From Streptomyces abyssalis (GTDB lineage Bacteria > Actinomycetota > Actinomycetes > Streptomycetales > Streptomycetaceae), in NCBI RefSeq assembly GCF_001751365.1, contig NZ_LJGT01000038.1, forward strand, positions 969,540 through 1,033,539: a stretch of DNA of 64,000 nucleotides. The letters run 5' to 3'. The number at the start of each line of letters is the position of its first letter. The stretch's first letter is position 1. Below, in pieces: positions 24,537 through 33,324 of the stretch. A program made the translations under genes and the position numbers. Below the pieces are notes generated by a model. It was not told the origin of the DNA and ran no database searches. It saw only the letters and a program-made list of their open reading frames with translations.

Positions 24537-25868
24537 ATGACCCCAAGCTCGCAGAGCACCGCGCCGCCGCACCCTGCGGCCCGTGCCCACACCGACAGCC
24601 TCATCGGCTTCCTCTCGGACTCGCCCACGCCGTACCACGCGGTGCGCAGCGCGGCGGAGTTGCTGGAGAAGGCGGGCTTCCGGCAGCTCGACGAGACGGA
24701 AGCCTGGGACTCGGCCGGCGGCGGCGCCGCGGCGAGCGGCCGCGGCCACTATGTGCTGCGCGGCGGCGCCCTGATCGCCTGGTACGTGCCGGCGGGCGCC
24801 GGTCCCGCCACCCCGTACCGCATCATCGGCGCCCACACCGACTCCCCCAACCTGCGCGTGAAGCCGGTGCCCGACACCGGGAGCAACGGCTGGCGGCAGA
24901 TCGGTATGGAGATCTACGGCGGCACACTGCTCAACACCTGGCTCGACCGGGACCTCGGCCTCGCCGGGCGCCTCTCGCTGCGCGACGGCTCGACACGGCT
25001 GGTGGACGTCAGCCGTCCGCTGCTGCGCGTACCGCAGCTCGCCATCCACCTGGACCGGCAGGCCAACGACGGGCTCAGGCTGGACCGCCAGCGCCACATG
25101 ACCCCCGTGTGGGGGCTCGGCACTCCCCACGAGGGCGACCTGATCCGGTTCGTCGCGGAGGAGGCCGGCATCCCCGCCGAGGAGGTCACCGGATGGGACC
25201 TGATGGCGCACAGCGTGGAGCCTCCCGCGTATCTGGGGCGGGACGAGGAGCTGCTGGCCGGGCCGCGCATGGACAACCTCCTCTCCGTGCACGCCGGTGC
25301 CGTCGCGCTGGCGGACGCGGCCGGGCAGGACGGTCTGGCGGCGATCCCCGTACTGGCCGCGTTCGACCACGAGGAGAACGGCAGCCAGTCGGACACCGGC
25401 GCCGACGGGCCGCTGCTCGGCTCCGTGCTGGAACGGTCCGTCTTCGCGCGCGGCGGCGGTTACGAGGACCGCGCGCGCTCGTACGCGGGCAGCGTCTGCC
25501 TCTCCTCCGACACCGGGCACGCGGTGCACCCCAACTACGCGGAGCGGCACGATCCCGGGCACCTGCCGAAGCCCAACGGCGGCCCGATCCTCAAGGTGAA
25601 CGTCAACCAGCGCTATGCCACGGACGGTTCGGGCCGCGCGGTCTTCGCGGCGGCCTGCGAGCGTGCCGGTGTGCCCTGGCAGACGTTCGTGTCGAACAAC
25701 GAGATGCCGTGCGGGACGACGATCGGGCCCATCACGGCGGCCAGGCACGGGATTTCGACCGTCGACATCGGGGTCGCGATCCTGTCCATGCACTCGGCGC
25801 GCGAGCTGTGCGGCGTGAACGACCCTCATCTGCTGACCCGTTGCATGAACGGATTCCTCACCGGCTGA
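24537..25868 (+). CDS. M18-family aminopeptidase
   Basis: A 443-residue zinc metallopeptidase of the aspartyl aminopeptidase (M18) family, which removes N-terminal residues from peptides in the cytoplasm. Metal ligands are visible in order: His in IIGAHTDSPNLRVKP, Asp/Glu in AFDHEENGSQSDTGADGPLL, Asp in SSDTGHAVHPNY, and the terminal His in ILSMHSARELCG. N-terminal FLSDSPTPYHAVRSAAELL is also diagnostic. ATG 24537 is chosen. The DUF6458 gene starts 106 bp later and may be read separately. Confidence 0.94.
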   Translation: MTPSSQSTAPPHPAARAHTDSLIGFLSDSPTPYHAVRSAAELLEKAGFRQLDETEAWDSAGGGAAASGRGHYVLRGGALIAWYVPAGAGPATPYRIIGAHTDSPNLRVKPVPDTGSNGWRQIGMEIYGGTLLNTWLDRDLGLAGRLSLRDGSTRLVDVSRPLLRVPQLAIHLDRQANDGLRLDRQRHMTPVWGLGTPHEGDLIRFVAEEAGIPAEEVTGWDLMAHSVEPPAYLGRDEELLAGPRMDNLLSVHAGAVALADAAGQDGLAAIPVLAAFDHEENGSQSDTGADGPLLGSVLERSVFARGGGYEDRARSYAGSVCLSSDTGHAVHPNYAERHDPGHLPKPNGGPILKVNVNQRYATDGSGRAVFAAACERAGVPWQTFVSNNEMPCGTTIGPITAARHGISTVDIGVAILSMHSARELCGVNDPHLLTRCMNGFLTG

Positions 25869-25974
25869 CGGACCCCGTTCGTGGCCGTCTGATTGACCTT
25901 CACCCGCCGGGGCACCCGTACGTCGTACGAAAGCCGTACAGGCAGGGCAACCGCCAATCGGAGGCAAGGAATCC

Positions 25975-26187
25975 ATGGGCATCGTCATCTGCATCGGCAT
26001 GCTGGCCGTGGGAGCGATCCTCACATTGGCCGTCGACTTCAACACCGACGCCGTCAACCTCGATGTGGTGGGACTCGTCCTGATGGCCGCCGGGCTGATC
26101 GGTCTCTCCGTCTACGTCAGCATCTTCAAGCGCCGCAGGGGCCAGGCGGCCGCACCGGTGGTCGTCGAGGAGGAACGGCGCCTGTGA
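25975..26187 (+). CDS. DUF6458 small membrane protein
   Basis: A 70-residue protein with two transmembrane helices (about 3-22 and 30-48) separated by DFNTDAVNLDVVGL, the hallmark of DUF6458 proteins of actinobacteria, followed by a basic and Val/Glu-rich cytoplasmic tail (KRRRGQAAAPVVVEEERRL). GGAGG lies a few bases before the ATG. The role of the family is unknown. It converges on the thioredoxin-NHL gene with a shared palindromic terminator between them. Confidence 0.85.
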   Translation: MGIVICIGMLAVGAILTLAVDFNTDAVNLDVVGLVLMAAGLIGLSVYVSIFKRRRGQAAAPVVVEEERRL

Positions 26188-26238
26188 TCTGAGCGGAGCC
26201 GAGCAGCCGGAGCGGCTGCACGGACAGGCACACGACGA

Positions 26239-26272
26239 CGGCCCGTGGCATCCGGCCGGATGCCACGGGCCG
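26239..26272. terminator. Bidirectional palindromic terminator
   Basis: CGGCCCGTGGCATCC and GGATGCCACGGGCCG form a perfect 15-bp stem with loop GGCC between two convergent genes. The symmetry suits termination from both sides. Confidence 0.75.
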
Positions 26273-26289
26273 CCCGTTCCGTCCGGCCC

Positions 26290-28248
26290 TCAGGATTCCC
26301 GGCCGTCGTCCATGCCCGCGAGTACCAGCGGCAGGCGGCGCGTCCCCGACCCGGTCACGCGCACGGGCACCCCCCAGTCCTGCTGGTGCACGTGGCACGC
26401 CGGGTACTCGGCGGCCTCCCCGGCACCGTCCGGATCGTCGCACGAGGCCGCCGTCGCCGACACGTGCAGCACACCCTCCGCCACCCCCTCCGCGAGCCGC
26501 AGCCGGCGTCGCAGGTCCGTGCCCGGGCCGGCTCCCTCCGCGAGCAGCTCCGGCGGCGTCGAGCCGACCACCAGCCGCGTCGAGGGACCGTAACGGTCAT
26601 CGGGTTTCTGCCCCTCGGGCGCCTGGAAGACGACGTCCAGCAGCAGTTCGCCCGGCGCCACTTCGGTCGCCGAGCGCTGCGTACGGTGCGCCACGGGATC
26701 GACCCGTACGGCCTCCTCGGGCAGCCGCAGCCGGGTCAGCCGGTGGCGGGCGGACTCGACGACCACGATCTCGGCCCGCGTCCCTTCCCCTGCCCCTTCC
26801 CCGGCGTGCTCGACCAGGACCGCGTCCGAGAGCTCACGCAAGTCCGTTGCGAGCGTGGTGACTTCGCCGGTGGCGGGGTCGTAGCAGCGCAGCGCGTGGT
26901 TGTAGGTGTCGCTGACCGCGACCCGGCCGCCGGGGAGCGCCGTGACGCCCAACGGGTGCTGGAACAGCGCCTGTCCGGCCTCCCCGTCCCGGTGCCCGAA
27001 GTCGAACAGGCCCGTGCCCGCCGCCGTACGGACGTGGAGCCCCCCGTCCGCCTGGCCGCCTGCGCGCCTGTCTGCGTGCCCGTCTGCGTCCCCGCCCTGC
27101 CGGTCTCCGTCGGCCCGCTCGATCCAGCGGACGGCGCTGGTCTCGGAGTCGGCGACCCACAGCCGCTTCCCGTCAGCCGAGGCCGACAGGCCCGACGGCT
27201 GCGCGAACCACGCCTCGGCCGCCGGACCGTCGACCAGACCCTCGTTGGTCGTGCCCGCCTCGGCCCGTACGGTGCCCTCCGCACCGCCCTCGGCGGGCGG
27301 CGTGTACGTCCACAGCTGGTGCACTCCGGCCATCGCGATCCACAGCCGCCCGTCGAACCACTCCACGTCCCACGGCGAGGAGAGGGCGACCCGCCGCGCG
27401 GGGCCGTCGGTCGCCGCGCCCTGCCACCACTGCTCGCCGGTGCCCGCCAGCGTGCGGACCTCGCCGCTGTCCGGCTCGTAGGAGCGCAGCGCGTGGTTGA
27501 CGGTGTCGGCGACCACCACCGTCTTCCCGTCGGGCAGCAGCGCGAGGCCCTGCGGCTCGCTGAACCGCGCCTCGGCGGCGCCTCCGTCCACCAGCCCGCG
27601 TTCGCCGCTGCCCACGCGGCGCAGCACCGTCTCGCCGTCCGGGGCCAGCTCGACGAGCTGGTGCCGGGTCGTGTCCGACACGAGGAAGCCTCCCTCGGGC
27701 AGCCGCAGCACCTTGCCGGGGAAGCGCAGAGCGGTCGGCTCCGGTTCCGGCAGCTCATACGGGCTGCCGGCGCGGCGGAGCGTGCCCTTCGCGGCGTGCT
27801 CGCGCTCCAGCTCCGCCACGAGCCTCGTGATGGCGTGCGCGTGTCCCTCGCCCGCGTGCTGGGCGACGACGTACCCCTCGGGGTCGATGACGACGAGCGT
27901 GGGCCACGCCCGTACCGCGTACTGCTTCCAGGTCTCCAGGCCCGGATCGTCCAGCACCGGATGGGCGACCTGATAGCGCTCGACCGCGTCCACGACGGCC
28001 TGGTGGTCGGCCTCGTGTGCGAACTTCGGCGAGTGCACGCCCACGATCACGAGCGTGTCGCGGTGCCGCTCCTCCAACTCCCGCAGTTCGTCGAGCACAT
28101 GAAGGCAGTTGACGCAGCAGAAGGTCCAGAAGTCCAGGATGACCGTACGGCCGCGGAGGTCCGCCAGCCGCAGATCCCTGCCGCCGGTGTTGATCCAGCC
28201 GCCCTCGCCCCGCAGCTCGGGGGCGCGGACGCGTGCCTGAGAAACCAT
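26290..28248 (-). CDS. Thioredoxin-like protein with NHL beta-propeller
   Basis: A 652-residue two-domain protein like animal NHLRC2. Residues about 10-160 are a thioredoxin/TlpA-like fold with FWTFCCVNC (CxxC at 45-48) and the cis-Pro region RAWPTLVVIDPEGYVV. Residues about 190-560 form a six-bladed NHL propeller with repeats such as FSEPQGLALLPDGKTVVVADTVNHALRSY-type units (two clear, others degenerate). A C-terminal 90-residue domain follows. No signal peptide, so it is cytoplasmic. It starts at ATG 28248, 61 bp from the divergent LURP-one-like gene. The substrate of the redox domain is unknown. Confidence 0.9.
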   Translation of the reverse strand: MVSQARVRAPELRGEGGWINTGGRDLRLADLRGRTVILDFWTFCCVNCLHVLDELRELEERHRDTLVIVGVHSPKFAHEADHQAVVDAVERYQVAHPVLDDPGLETWKQYAVRAWPTLVVIDPEGYVVAQHAGEGHAHAITRLVAELEREHAAKGTLRRAGSPYELPEPEPTALRFPGKVLRLPEGGFLVSDTTRHQLVELAPDGETVLRRVGSGERGLVDGGAAEARFSEPQGLALLPDGKTVVVADTVNHALRSYEPDSGEVRTLAGTGEQWWQGAATDGPARRVALSSPWDVEWFDGRLWIAMAGVHQLWTYTPPAEGGAEGTVRAEAGTTNEGLVDGPAAEAWFAQPSGLSASADGKRLWVADSETSAVRWIERADGDRQGGDADGHADRRAGGQADGGLHVRTAAGTGLFDFGHRDGEAGQALFQHPLGVTALPGGRVAVSDTYNHALRCYDPATGEVTTLATDLRELSDAVLVEHAGEGAGEGTRAEIVVVESARHRLTRLRLPEEAVRVDPVAHRTQRSATEVAPGELLLDVVFQAPEGQKPDDRYGPSTRLVVGSTPPELLAEGAGPGTDLRRRLRLAEGVAEGVLHVSATAASCDDPDGAGEAAEYPACHVHQQDWGVPVRVTGSGTRRLPLVLAGMDDGRES

Positions 28249-28309
28249 GGTCGGAGCAACAGTCACAGCCGGGTGAGCATTCCGCCGCCACTCGGGGAAG
28301 ACGTGTGCC

Positions 28310-28792
28310 ATGAGATATCTGGTACGGGAACGGATCTTCGGCATCGGCGACGACTACTGGATCGACGACGAGCACGGGGACCACGCCTTCCTCGTCGACG
28401 GCAAGGCGCTGCGGGTGCGGCAGACCTTCCAGCTCAAGGACGTACAGGGGGAGGTCGTCGCCGTCATCCGGCGGAAGATGGTCAGCCTCTGGGAGACCAT
28501 GGAGATCGAGCGCGACGGCCGGAGGCTGGCGACGGTGCGCAAGAAGCGGTTCACACCGCTGCGCAATCGCTTCAAGGCGCGGCTGGCGGACGGCGGCGCG
28601 CTGTCGGTGCACGGGAACGTGCTCGACAAGGAGTACGACATCGAGCTCGGCGGCGGCCGTCTGGCACGCATCTCGCGCAAGTGGTTCCGGATGCGCGACA
28701 CGTACGCCGTCGACATCGAACAGCCCGGCTCCGATGTGCCGCTGCTGCTGTCGCTCGCGGTGTGCGTCGACGCGCTGACCGGCGACGACTGA
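28310..28792 (+). CDS. LURP-one-related (tubby/scramblase-like) protein
   Basis: A 160-residue protein of the LURP-one-related/scramblase-like fold, a 12-stranded beta barrel around a central helix. Typical segments are MRYLVRERIFGIGDDYWIDDEHGD, FLVDGKALRVRQTFQLKDVQG, VAVIRRKMVSLWETMEIERDG and VHGNVLDKEYDIELGG, with a hydrophobic helix LLLSLAVCVDAL at the end. Bacterial members have no proven role; phospholipid binding has been suggested for the fold. It is divergent from the thioredoxin-NHL gene with a 61-bp gap, so the two may share control. Confidence 0.85.
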   Translation: MRYLVRERIFGIGDDYWIDDEHGDHAFLVDGKALRVRQTFQLKDVQGEVVAVIRRKMVSLWETMEIERDGRRLATVRKKRFTPLRNRFKARLADGGALSVHGNVLDKEYDIELGGGRLARISRKWFRMRDTYAVDIEQPGSDVPLLLSLAVCVDALTGDD

Positions 28793-29061
28793 CGACGGCG
28801 CGCAGCGACCGACGTACGGCGCGGGCGTACGCGGCGGGGCCGGTCAACTGGTCCGCGCAGCAAGCGAATCGGCCGTTGTGCGCCCTTCTGCACCATTCAC
28901 GCGTAACGGCCGGGCACCGTACCACCGCCAGTGCGCAAAAGGGGTCCGAATGGGCCTAGCATCGTGCCCCGAAAGCACTGCCGCGTCGGCCTCGCGCAGC
29001 GTAACTTGAGAGCACCGCACGCACCGAAGACCACGAACGTCCGTACCGCCCGAGGGGTCTC

Positions 29062-29892
29062 GTGACCGACCACCCAAGCCTTCAGCCATACGTCGACGCC
29101 TGGACCGAGTCCATCGAAGCGATATCAGAACTGGTGAGGCCGCTCGCCGAGGGTGAGTGGAACCGGCGCACCGCCTGCCCCGGGTGGTCGGTCCGGGACG
29201 TGGTCTCCCACATCATCGGCATGGAGTGTGAACTCCTCGGCGATCCACGGCCGATCCACACCCTCCCCCGCGACCTCTACCACGTCGTCGACGAGCCGAG
29301 CCGGCACATGGAGATCCAGGTCGACGTGCGGCGGCACCACACCGGCCCCGAGATGACGAGCGAGCTGGAGTACACCATCATCCGCCGCTCCCGTCAGCTG
29401 CGTAACGAAAAGCGCGAACCGGACGCCGAGGTACGGGACATCATGCCGGGCGGTTCGAAGGTCACCCTCGAACACCAGCTCCGGCTGCGGGCGTTCGACG
29501 TGTGGGTGCACGAACAGGATCTGCGGCGGGCGCTGGGCAAGCCCGCCAACCTCGACTCGCCGGGCGCGGCCGTGGCGCGCGACGTGCTGGTGCTGGGCCT
29601 GCCGAAGGTGGTCGCGAAGAAGGCGGGCGCTCCCGCGAACACCGCGGTCGTCTTCGACGTGAGCGGCCCGATGGAGTTCATGCGTACCGTCCGGGTCGGC
29701 GCCGACGGCCGCGGCACGGTCGACGGCAGCCCCTCGCTGGGCCCCGCGGCCACGCTGTCGCTGGACTGGGAGACGTATGTGCGGCTCGCAGCCGGGCGCG
29801 TACGGGCGGATGCCGTGGCGGAGCAGGTGAAGGTCGAGGGCGACGCGAAGCTGGCCAAGGCGATCCTGGAGAACTTCACCGTCACGCCGTGA
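29062..29892 (+). CDS. Maleylpyruvate isomerase family mycothiol-dependent enzyme
   Basis: A 276-residue DinB/MDMPI-like protein. The N-terminal four-helix domain carries the metal-site pattern WNRRTACPGWSVRDVVSHIIGMECELLG (His in VSHI) and ends with a second ligand block RLRAFDVWVHEQDLRRALG (His in WVHEQD). The C-terminal 80 residues form the SCP2-like MDMPI domain (VFDVSGPMEFMRTVRVGADG, LSLDWETYVRLAAGR). Characterised members use mycothiol as thiol cofactor for isomerisation or transfer; the substrate here is not known. GTG 29062 follows GAGGGGTCTC. It stands alone, with 269 bp upstream. Confidence 0.9.
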   Translation: MTDHPSLQPYVDAWTESIEAISELVRPLAEGEWNRRTACPGWSVRDVVSHIIGMECELLGDPRPIHTLPRDLYHVVDEPSRHMEIQVDVRRHHTGPEMTSELEYTIIRRSRQLRNEKREPDAEVRDIMPGGSKVTLEHQLRLRAFDVWVHEQDLRRALGKPANLDSPGAAVARDVLVLGLPKVVAKKAGAPANTAVVFDVSGPMEFMRTVRVGADGRGTVDGSPSLGPAATLSLDWETYVRLAAGRVRADAVAEQVKVEGDAKLAKAILENFTVTP

Positions 29893-30185
29893 GGGGATGA
29901 CACCGGCGGGCGCTCGCGCCACGCGGCACCTGGAGCGGCGTTCGCGGCGCACCGGTTGCCCCGCCGGGCGCCGCGTGCCCGCCCCGGTCCCGCAGGAGGG
30001 CACGTCGCGGGCCGCGGTTCCGGCCGCATGGCCCGGCCGCACGGCCCGCGTGACAAGGCAAGACCGGCCGGCCGTGGGCTCGCTGCCGCCACCGCGCGCG
30101 GAGCCGCGCTGCCCGCTGCGCGCCGGCGGAACGGAGCGTACGGGCAGGCGGATGACCGGCCCGAATGCCCGTCAGGGCACCCGCG

Positions 30186-31499
30186 TCAGCGGGAGACCGG
30201 GACGTGCACCGCCTCCACACGGCTGGCGACGATGCGCTCACGCTCGCGCCTGTGCGCCCGCTTGCGGAGCCGCAGGATCTGCACGACGCCCAGCGCCTCC
30301 AGCACGAAGATGCTCGCGAAGCCCGCGCGGAAGCTGCCGCCGGTGAGGTCCAGCAGCACGCCGACCGCCAGCAGCGTCGTCATCGAGGCCGTGAACCCGC
30401 CCATGTTGACGATTCCCGAGGCCGTGCCCTGACGTTCCGGGGGGTTGGCCGGACGGGCGAAGTCGAAGCCGATCATGGAGGCCGGGCCGCACGCCCCCAG
30501 CACCGCGCACAGAAGCGCGAGCAGCCACATCGGCGAGTGACCGGGCCAGAGCAGCACCGCTGCCCACACTCCGGCGGTCATCGCCACCGTGCCGAGCGCG
30601 AGCGGGGCGCGCGCCGCGTGGTGCCTTGCGATCACCTGCCCGAAGACCAGGCCGACGGCCATGTTCGACAGCACGATGAGCGTGAGCAGTTCACCCGCGG
30701 TCGCACGGTCCAGGCCCTGTCCCGCGACGAGGAACGGCATGCCCCACAGCAGCAGGAAGACCATCCCCGGGAACTGGGTGGTGAAGTGCACCCACATCCC
30801 CAGGCGGGTGCCCGGCTCGCGCCAGGCCCGCAGGATCTGCCGCCGTACGTAGCCGCCGCCCAGATGCGGCGGGGAGACCACCGCGTACCCCTTCGGGTGG
30901 TCCCTGAGGAACACCACGACCAGCACCGCCAGCAGCACACCGCCCACGGCGCTGCCCGCGAACGTGGCCGTCCAGCCGAAGGCGTCGAGCACCCGGGCCA
31001 GCACCAGCGTCGTGACGAGGTTGCCCGCCATGCCGATGAGGCCGGCGATCTGCGCGATGACCGGCCCGCGCCGCGCCGGGAACCAGCGCGAGCCGAGCCT
31101 CAGCACGCTGATGAACGTCATCGCGTCCCCGCAGCCCAGCAGGGCACGGCAGGCCAGCGCGGCGGCGTACGACTCGGAGAAGGCGAAGCCGAACTGCCCC
31201 GCCGTGAAGAGCACGACGCCCAGGGACAGCACCTTCTTCGTGCCCAGCCTGTCCACCAGCAGCCCGACCGGTATCTGCATCCCCGCGTATACGAGCAGTT
31301 GGAGGATGGAGAACGTGGACAGCGCGGAGGAGTTGATGTCGAAGCGCTCCGCGGCGTCGAGCGCGGCGACGCCGAGGCTGGTGCGGTAGGTGATGGCGAC
31401 GAAGTAGACGGTGACGCCCAGGCCCCAGACCGCGACCGCGCGGGAACCGCCGGGCGGGTCGCTGTGGACCGGCACGCCCGCGGAGGTGGGTGCGCTCAC
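30186..31499 (-). CDS. MFS transporter
   Basis: A 437-residue major facilitator with 12 predicted helices. The loop 2-3 signature reads GLLVDRLGTKKVLSLG, and a matching inner-half motif follows helix 8. It begins VAVWGLGVTVYFVAITYRTSLGVAALDAAERF, which is typical of actinobacterial NarK/nitrate- or sugar-phosphate-like MFS proteins, but the substrate is not fixed. Its GTG start at 31499 overlaps the stop of the upstream GntR gene by four bases (GTGA), so the two are translationally coupled and the regulator probably controls the transporter. Confidence 0.9.
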   Translation of the reverse strand: MSAPTSAGVPVHSDPPGGSRAVAVWGLGVTVYFVAITYRTSLGVAALDAAERFDINSSALSTFSILQLLVYAGMQIPVGLLVDRLGTKKVLSLGVVLFTAGQFGFAFSESYAAALACRALLGCGDAMTFISVLRLGSRWFPARRGPVIAQIAGLIGMAGNLVTTLVLARVLDAFGWTATFAGSAVGGVLLAVLVVVFLRDHPKGYAVVSPPHLGGGYVRRQILRAWREPGTRLGMWVHFTTQFPGMVFLLLWGMPFLVAGQGLDRATAGELLTLIVLSNMAVGLVFGQVIARHHAARAPLALGTVAMTAGVWAAVLLWPGHSPMWLLALLCAVLGACGPASMIGFDFARPANPPERQGTASGIVNMGGFTASMTTLLAVGVLLDLTGGSFRAGFASIFVLEALGVVQILRLRKRAHRRERERIVASRVEAVHVPVSR

Positions 31500-32215
31500 C
31501 GCACATCACCGTGGACCAGGTGCCGCACCCAGGTGACGTGGCGGCGTACGGCCTCCGCGGCGGCTTCCGCGTCGCCCGCCCGCACCGTCTCCGTGATCTC
31601 CGCGTGCTCGGCGATGCTCTTGGCGATGCGGTCGGGGTGCGCGTGCATCATGGCGACGCCCATCCGCAACTGCCGGTCACGGAGCTGGTCGTAGAGACGG
31701 GTGAGGATCTCGTTGCCCGTGCTCTTGACGATCTCCGCGTGGAAGCAGCGGTCGCTCACCGCGAACGCCGTGAGGTCGCCGGCGTCGGCGTGCGCGCGCT
31801 GCTCGTCCAGCAACTCCTCGAGCCGCGCGATCAGTCCGGCGTGCACCGGGTCCGACGACTTGCGCACCGCGTGCTGCTCGACGAGGAGGCGCGTCTCCAC
31901 TACGTCGGTGATCTCCTGCGCCGACACGGGCAGTACGAGGGCGCCCTTCTTGGGGTAGAGCCTGATCAGCCCCTCGACCTCCAGGCGCAGCAGCGCCTCC
32001 CGTACGGGCGTACGCGATACGCCGACGGCCTCGGCGAGCTCGCCCTCGGTGAGCAGCATCCCGCCCTCGTAACGGCGGTCCAGCACGGCCTGTTTGACGT
32101 GTGCGTACACGCGGTCGGCGGCGGGCGGGCGGCGCGAGGCGGCCGGTGCCCTGGACGTCGAGGTGGACGTCGAGGTGGAGGGTGCGGAGGTCGCGAGATC
32201 GGTGGAAACGGACAT
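31496..32215 (-). CDS. FadR-subfamily GntR transcriptional regulator
   Basis: A 239-residue repressor. After a Ser/Thr-rich N-terminal tail, residues about 38-105 form the winged helix (MLLTEGELAEAVGVSRTPVREALLRLEVEGLIRLYPKKGALV). The C-terminal all-helical FCD domain contains the usual metal/ligand residues in RCFHAEIVKSTGN and AEHAEI. Effectors of this group are often organic acids. ATG 32215 is used; GTG 32221 is possible. Upstream TTGTATCTAAG resembles half of a GntR operator, which would allow autoregulation. It overlaps the MFS gene by four bases. Confidence 0.88.
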   Translation of the reverse strand: MSVSTDLATSAPSTSTSTSTSRAPAASRRPPAADRVYAHVKQAVLDRRYEGGMLLTEGELAEAVGVSRTPVREALLRLEVEGLIRLYPKKGALVLPVSAQEITDVVETRLLVEQHAVRKSSDPVHAGLIARLEELLDEQRAHADAGDLTAFAVSDRCFHAEIVKSTGNEILTRLYDQLRDRQLRMGVAMMHAHPDRIAKSIAEHAEITETVRAGDAEAAAEAVRRHVTWVRHLVHGDVR

Positions 32216-32462
32216 GAGCACAGCTTAGATACAACACAGATGCGTGGGAGTTCGCGTCCGCGATATGGACTCGCTCCCGCTCACCCGCTCCTGAACGATG
32301 CCTCCCTGCGGCCCGGAGCAGCCCGTTCATCTCGGCTGTTACCTGGTGATATCGGCACGTCCGAGCAGGTCCAGGCCCTCGTTCTCGGCCGATCCCGCCC
32401 GCTGGAGCCGCTTCCGGCAGCAGCATGGGTTGCGAAAGAGAACGTCCGGAGTGAGGTAGATC

Positions 32463-33209
32463 ATGAGTACGGACAAGAGACCCGAGGGGGAGGCGCAACC
32501 CGAGGGGGAGGCGCAAGAGGAACGTTCCACCGTGCTTGCCGAGCCGCGCTGGAGCACCGTGTTCCTCTACGTCGTCTGCGTGGTGGCGGCGACGGTCGCC
32601 GGCTGGCTGACCGGCATCCTGACGGACTGGCTGGCGACGCTGCCGCTGGCGTCGCTGACGGAAGTGGCCCGGATAGCCGCGGGGCTCCCCGATCCGGTGT
32701 TCCCCGTCGCGGGTGCGGTGGCGGGGTTGTGGCTCGGAGTCAACGCCCAGCGCGAGCAGTTGGCGATCCGCCTGTCGGACGACCGTGTCGTGCTCACGCG
32801 CAAGCGCCGTGAGCAGGAGTTCCTTCGCGAGACCGTCGCGGCGGTCTTCCGGGACGGCGACCAGCTCGTCCTGCTCGGCAGCGACGGCGGCGAACTCGCC
32901 CGGCAGGACTGCGACCTGGACGCCGACGGGGTCCACGCCGCCTTCACCGGGCACGGCTACGTCTGGGTGGACGCCGATCCGCACCAGGACGAGTTCCGCC
33001 GCTGGGTCCCGGACACTCCCGGACTGCCGGAGGGTGCCAACGCCATCCTCGCGGCACGCCAGAAGTCGCTGGAGAAGAAGGACTCCTCCGACGACGACGT
33101 TCAGGAACTGCGTGCGGAACTGGCCCGTCTCGGCGTCGTCGTGAAGGACGAGAAGCGGCGGCAGTACTGGAGGACGTTCGAGACCACCGCGGATCCCGCG
33201 ATCGAGTAG
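32463..33209 (+). CDS. YqeB-like membrane protein of unknown function
   Basis: A 248-residue protein. A short tandem repeat (PEGEAQ twice) sits in the N-terminal tail, then two transmembrane segments, about 34-55 and 72-95 (FLYVVCVVAATVAGWLTGIL and FPVAGAVAGLWLGV), then a cytoplasmic domain with VVLTRKRREQEFLRETVAAVFRDGDQLVLLGSDGGELARQD, much like the YqeB family of Gram-positive bacteria, and a coiled, charged C-terminus. GAGG is close to the ATG. No catalytic residues are recognised. It converges on bkdC with a strong hairpin between them. Confidence 0.78.
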   Translation: MSTDKRPEGEAQPEGEAQEERSTVLAEPRWSTVFLYVVCVVAATVAGWLTGILTDWLATLPLASLTEVARIAAGLPDPVFPVAGAVAGLWLGVNAQREQLAIRLSDDRVVLTRKRREQEFLRETVAAVFRDGDQLVLLGSDGGELARQDCDLDADGVHAAFTGHGYVWVDADPHQDEFRRWVPDTPGLPEGANAILAARQKSLEKKDSSDDDVQELRAELARLGVVVKDEKRRQYWRTFETTADPAIE

Positions 33210-33258
33210 CGGGCCCCGCCGGACCTGCCGCCCCCGTTCCCGGCCACCGCACACGGCG

Positions 33259-33288
33259 GTGCCGGGCCCCGTGGAGGGGGCCCGGCAC
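33259..33288. terminator. Hairpin between convergent YqeB-like and bkdC genes
   Basis: GTGCCGGGCCCC (33259-33270) and GGGGCCCGGCAC (33277-33288) form a perfect 12-bp stem with a 6-base loop; it can end transcripts from both sides. Confidence 0.75.
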
Positions 33289-33324
33289 GGGACTGCGCGG
33301 GCGGACGGCCGGAGGCCGTGCCCG

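Noticed and set aside
22496..24628. 710-codon minus-strand open frame over the acyl-CoA dehydrogenase
   Set aside because: Antisense shadow of a well-conserved enzyme with a Val/Arg/Gly-biased composition and no domain.
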